Below are positions 5,589-8,583 of a stretch of 8,583 nucleotides of DNA, one piece after another. The notes beneath the pieces were generated by a model, which was not told the origin of the DNA, searched no databases, and worked only from the letters and a program-made list of their open reading frames with translations. Every line of letters begins with the position of its first letter. Within the stretch, counting starts at the first letter, position 1. The translations under genes were made by a program, and so were the position numbers. The stretch spans positions 1 to 8,583 of the forward strand of contig CACXHM010000193.1 of the NCBI GenBank assembly GCA_902767465.1, read 5' to 3'. This DNA comes from an uncultured Bacteroidia bacterium (GTDB lineage: Bacteria; Bacteroidota; Bacteroidia; Bacteroidales; UBA932).

Positions 5589-6752
5589 TTATTGTTTCTT
5601 TTTAAAGATTCTGTCGATAATAAGAGCTATGGCACCGTCGCCCGTAACATTACACGCGGGCCCGTAACCATCCAGGGCCAGATACAGGGTCATTACCAGC
5701 GCCGTCTGTTCGGGGCTGAATCCCATAATGCTTTCAAGCAGTCCTACCGAAGCCATCAGCACGCCACCCATCACGCCGGGCGCAGCCACGGTTGCAATCC
5801 CCTGCACCAGCACAAAGTCGGCATAGGCGGCAAGCGGCACATCAATCCCGAAAATATAGGCCACGGCGAATGATGTGACAGCGAGTTTGATTGTGGAACC
5901 GCACATGTGCACCGTGGAGCACAGCGGCACCACAAAATCGGCAATTTCGGGCGAAACGCCGTTGCGAAGAGTACACCTGTGAGTGACCGGAATCGCAGCA
6001 GAAGAAGAGCAGATCGAAAAACCGGTCAGATAGGCGGGAAGCATTCTGCCAAGGCACCGCAAGGGGTTCTTTCCTGCAATGGCTCCCGCAATGCAGTACT
6101 GCAGGATCAGGTACAGTATCGAAAAAACGACTCCGGTGAGAATGATCTTTACCCCGGAACCCATCACCGCGGCAATCACTCCCTTGGCGCTCATCTCGCA
6201 GATCATCGTAAAGATATACCAGGGCAGCAGTGGGATGATCACCTTCTCGATGGTAAGTTTTACTATCGCTCCGAACTCATCGAAGCCCTTTTTAAGGGCA
6301 GGTGCATTTGTAACGATAATCCCGATGCCGATCATGAACGACAGCACCAAAGCAGTCAGAATATCGCAGAGCGGCGGAATCTTAAGCTCGATGAATGGTG
6401 CAAATTCCTTGGCCTGGACCCCCTCCGGAGACAGTTCACCGACTTCAAGTATGTGCGGAACCACCAGATTCGCACCACCGAACGACAGGAAACCGGAAAA
6501 GATAGTGGAGATATAGGAAATGACCACGACTGCAAGGAGCATCTTTCCTGCACCCTTCCCAAGACCTGCAATAGCCGGAGTGACCAGCCCCAGAACCAGA
6601 AGAGGGACGATGAATTTAAGGAGCTGCGCGAAAAGCATGTTAAAAGTCTTGAAAAGACGCACGACAGCATCTGGCAGCACAAGGCCGAGAAGGGCGCCGC
6701 AGACAATGGCAATCACCACTTTTGGGAAAAGCCCGAGTTTAAGTTTTTTCAT
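5589..6752 (-). CDS. DAACS-family cation symporter (SDF fold), divergent
   Basis: The 387-residue polytopic inner-membrane protein belongs to the dicarboxylate/amino acid:cation symporter family (GltPh, GltP, DctA, SstT). Fold markers are the serine-rich re-entrant loop SSSAAIP (249-255), a TM7 counterpart CSTVHMCGSTIK (278-289), and TM8 with DGYGPACNVTGD (361-372). Compared with GltPh from general knowledge, the NMDGT motif is replaced by HMCGS. The Arg397-Thr398 pair that binds the acidic side chain is Gly-Pro here (364-365), while the NVTGD sodium-site motif is kept. A dicarboxylate or glutamate substrate is therefore doubtful; a neutral solute and altered ion coupling are possible. The ATG is 2 bases after the phosphodiesterase stop, and the nitrilase starts 1 base after this gene, so all three are very likely co-expressed. 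Confidence 0.9.
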   Translation of the reverse strand: MKKLKLGLFPKVVIAIVCGALLGLVLPDAVVRLFKTFNMLFAQLLKFIVPLLVLGLVTPAIAGLGKGAGKMLLAVVVISYISTIFSGFLSFGGANLVVPHILEVGELSPEGVQAKEFAPFIELKIPPLCDILTALVLSFMIGIGIIVTNAPALKKGFDEFGAIVKLTIEKVIIPLLPWYIFTMICEMSAKGVIAAVMGSGVKIILTGVVFSILYLILQYCIAGAIAGKNPLRCLGRMLPAYLTGFSICSSSAAIPVTHRCTLRNGVSPEIADFVVPLCSTVHMCGSTIKLAVTSFAVAYIFGIDVPLAAYADFVLVQGIATVAAPGVMGGVLMASVGLLESIMGFSPEQTALVMTLYLALDGYGPACNVTGDGAIALIIDRIFKKKQ

Positions 6753-6754
6753 TC

Positions 6755-7906
6755 TCAGAGTTCATAAACGGAAGCGCTAACCTTTACGGAAGCGTCTCCA
6801 ATCGCCTTAATCTCAAAAGAAGGAGTTGTTTTGTAAAGTCGCAGGCACAGCACTTCCTCGCCTTCGCTGTCGCGGTGAAGTTCGTAGAGCCGAGGCATCT
6901 TCCCCCATCTTTTCTTGCCGGTCTTACCATAATCGTCAACACTCACCTCTATATTACCCTGAAAATTCAAATGGATGGTAAGTGCAGCAAAATCTCCTGT
7001 CTCCATCTTCGGACTCTTCCAGGTCTGCCCGTCGGCGAGAACAACGCTTTCCGAGATGGTAGCAACGGGTTTGCGACCGGCAGTCTGGTGCCAGAAGAAA
7101 TCCGACAATTCTATCGACACCCCATCGTGCAAGGCCCTCTGCTCATGTGGAGAAGGGAAGATTGAAGCCTGTACTTCATATCCGGAATCCCGCACCGCCC
7201 GGATATAAGAAGCATCGAGCATTTTGTGGCGCATTGTGCTCATTCCGCACCATCCGCCTATTTCCCGAAGACCCTCCAAGGTTTCGTCCACAGGGCGTTC
7301 TCCCGGATCCCACAACACAAGGCAGTCCGAAACTTTCCTTGCATTGAGCATTTCGGATTTTTCCGAACTGAAAGCAATCCATCTGTTCCCCAGTATCCTC
7401 TGTGCAAGGGAGTAGGACTCCGTCACCTGACTGTGAAGCATGGGAACGATTCCGGTTTTCCTGCAGACGAGGAGCATCTCTTCCAGAGTGGGGATAGGCG
7501 TACGCATGGAAGGATCGGAGGATTCCAGGACATACTTTTCGCGAAGAACAGCAAACGGAGTTTCCGAAACCTCCACCGGGACCTTGATTTTCGAATAATC
7601 CGAGGCGTTGCGCATCGTGCGGTTGATGGTGGCATCGTGCATCACCACCATCACGCTGTCGAGAGTGTATTTAACGTCGAGCTCTATCGCCGGATAGCCA
7701 TACCTGGCGGCCATCTTTATGCCATGGGGGCTGTTCTCCGGGATGTAGAACTCTCCATTATGTTCGCGCAACCAGCACCCACGGTGCGCCACAGCCACAC
7801 TCAGGCCCTCAGAAGTAGTACGATCAAATCGCTTTTGCACATAATTCGCCGTCGAGCATGACTGAAGGGCGAGCAGAATTATAAAAAATGCAAACTTTTT
7901 CATCAT
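6755..7906 (-). CDS. GDPD-like phosphodiesterase lipoprotein
   Basis: From the ATG at 7904-7906 the product is 383 residues. It starts with a lipoprotein signal (MMKKF, a hydrophobic stretch, lipobox LQSC with Cys17), so it should be membrane anchored on the periplasmic side or beyond. The barrel domain shows glycerophosphodiester phosphodiesterase motifs: AHRGCW (His41), PENS (56-59), IELDV (Glu74, Asp76) and MHDATINRT (His90). These are the family's catalytic and metal-binding positions. Such enzymes cleave glycerophosphodiesters to glycerol 3-phosphate and an alcohol. After about residue 275 a C-terminal part of about 105 residues, rich in beta strands (TISESVVLADGQTW onward), looks like a separate beta-sandwich, perhaps for binding. 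It is the first gene of the three-gene operon. An upstream ATG (7936) is less likely because a promoter-like element lies between the two. A second ATG at 7901-7903 is equally usable. Confidence 0.88.
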   Translation of the reverse strand: MMKKFAFFIILLALQSCSTANYVQKRFDRTTSEGLSVAVAHRGCWLREHNGEFYIPENSPHGIKMAARYGYPAIELDVKYTLDSVMVVMHDATINRTMRNASDYSKIKVPVEVSETPFAVLREKYVLESSDPSMRTPIPTLEEMLLVCRKTGIVPMLHSQVTESYSLAQRILGNRWIAFSSEKSEMLNARKVSDCLVLWDPGERPVDETLEGLREIGGWCGMSTMRHKMLDASYIRAVRDSGYEVQASIFPSPHEQRALHDGVSIELSDFFWHQTAGRKPVATISESVVLADGQTWKSPKMETGDFAALTIHLNFQGNIEVSVDDYGKTGKKRWGKMPRLYELHRDSEGEEVLCLRLYKTTPSFEIKAIGDASVKVSASVYEL

Positions 7907-7911
7907 TTTGG

Positions 7912-7919
7912 CAAAGATA
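7912..7919 (-). promoter_or_regulatory. Possible -7 element for the accessory operon
   Basis: The minus strand carries TATCTTTG (7919-7912), matching TAnnTTTG, 5 bases before the ATG of the phosphodiesterase gene. No convincing -33 TTTG lies 19-21 bases upstream (only TGGT or AATG). If used, the mRNA would be leaderless or nearly so, and the operon might need an activator to make up for the weak -33. The rest of the gap 7907-8003 shows no clear terminator for the upstream ATPase gene. Confidence 0.35.
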
Positions 7920-8003
7920 ATCAGAAAGATCGGCAATGACCATTAAACAAGCAAAGAAATACCCCGCCTACCAGCAAGCAAATTTGTGGAATACAGAAAA
8001 AAA

Positions 8004-8583
8004 CTATAACCGGAAATATTGATGCTTCATCCAATAAGCATACATGGGATCTTGGAACGAATAAATCCCCCCAATATAATCGAGGATATCTTTCTCGACA
8101 AGGGCTTTTCGTGCACGGGAAATCATTGTCGGCGAAGAGAGATTGTACTTGTCCATGACTGCCTTGGAAGTAAGATTTTTTTCTCCGGCAGACATAGCCC
8201 GCAAGAGGCAAATCTGGCCGTTGGTCAATGTCTGTGTCAGATTATCAAACATGAGGCTCAGCTGAGCGATTATGTCTGAATGCGCTTCACATATTATTTC
8301 TTCTGTTGCATCGATCTCTGTTCTGAGCCATACTTGCTGGGAAAGCTGTTGTACATAGTACGGATGATTATCTGCAAAAGAAACAATGCTCTCGCAAAGT
8401 TTGTCACTAATATGCTTGCCTGTCTCGCTGAATGTGGTGCTGATAAAATGTACCCACTCTGGAGTTGTGATTTTATCAAGAAACATAAGTTCCCCGAACT
8501 TGTAAAACGGCATGGAGTAGTCTGTAAAGACTTCCATCATCATGTGTCTTTTACTTCCGTACAGGCAATAGCCCACGTTTTGA
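8004..8583 (-). CDS. AAA-type ATP-binding protein, C-terminal part
   Basis: The reading frame is open to the right edge of the window, so the N-terminus (including Walker A and B) is missing; about 192 residues are seen. The first part reads YGSKRHMMMEVFTD and MPFYKFGE, which resembles the arginine-bearing segment after the nucleotide-binding core in the archaeal/bacterial ATPase_2-type family common in Bacteroidales. A helical lid follows (ESIVSFADNHPYYVQQLSQQVW). The end (QICLLRAMS to YWMKHQYFRL) resembles a winged-helix domain that may bind DNA. Function is unknown; relatives occur in many copies in Bacteroides genomes. Codon and base use differ from the neighbours: a hand count gives 38% GC at 8341-8400 against 58% at 2161-2220 in pyrH, which suggests separate origin. 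It lies 97 bases before the accessory operon on the same strand, with no sign of joint function. Confidence 0.7.
   Translation of the reverse strand, partial: QNVGYCLYGSKRHMMMEVFTDYSMPFYKFGELMFLDKITTPEWVHFISTTFSETGKHISDKLCESIVSFADNHPYYVQQLSQQVWLRTEIDATEEIICEAHSDIIAQLSLMFDNLTQTLTNGQICLLRAMSAGEKNLTSKAVMDKYNLSSPTMISRARKALVEKDILDYIGGIYSFQDPMYAYWMKHQYFRL

Noticed and set aside
5907..6767. 286-residue plus-strand open frame opposite the symporter gene
   Set aside because: Its hydrophilic, His/Gln/Asn-rich translation is what an antisense read of membrane-protein codons gives. The minus-strand symporter is clear.

Overview
The window is a chromosomal segment from a Gram-negative member of the Bacteroidota, most likely the order Bacteroidales. 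Three things point there. Several promoters fit the Bacteroidetes consensus (TTTG, about 19-21 bases, TAnnTTTG) instead of a sigma-70 form. The succinate dehydrogenase cytochrome b is of the fused five-helix Bacteroidetes/Wolinella type. The L13, S9, S2 and LpxK sequences read like Bacteroidales proteins. Base composition is moderate to high in GC over most genes and clearly lower over the last gene. A genus cannot be assigned from this sequence alone.

Layout: (1) 1-1160, minus strand: ribosomal cluster rplM-rpsI-rpsB, with only the first codons of rpsB in the window. It has its own promoter just upstream of rplM and a 158-base structured spacer between rpsI and rpsB. (2) 1169-1861, minus strand: a stand-alone sdhC. 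(3) 1862-1959: divergent promoters for sdhC and pyrH. (4) 1960-3312, plus strand: pyrH and frr. (5) 3368-7906, minus strand: a tight accessory operon of a glycerophosphodiesterase-like lipoprotein, a DAACS-family symporter and a secreted nitrilase-fold amidohydrolase (gaps of 2 and 1 bases), followed 33 bases later by lpxK, which converges on frr. (6) 8004-8583, minus strand: the C-terminal half of an AAA-type ATP-binding protein, cut by the window edge.

Most of the window is housekeeping: translation, pyrimidine nucleotide supply, ribosome recycling, respiration and lipid A synthesis. The accessory part is the three-gene operon. Two exported hydrolases flank an inner-membrane symporter whose substrate and sodium-binding motifs differ from the glutamate/aspartate carriers. 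This suggests release of a small product in the periplasm followed by its uptake, but the substrate cannot be read from sequence.

Points most worth a second look: no recognisable start codon for rpsB (AGG sits where ATG is expected); an rplM promoter embedded in a terminator-like hairpin, so that only read-through RNA would carry the whole hairpin; the divergent symporter; and a possible degenerate phosphodiesterase-like tail on the nitrilase. I found no CRISPR array, insertion sequence, tRNA, rRNA or clear new defence or mobile system.
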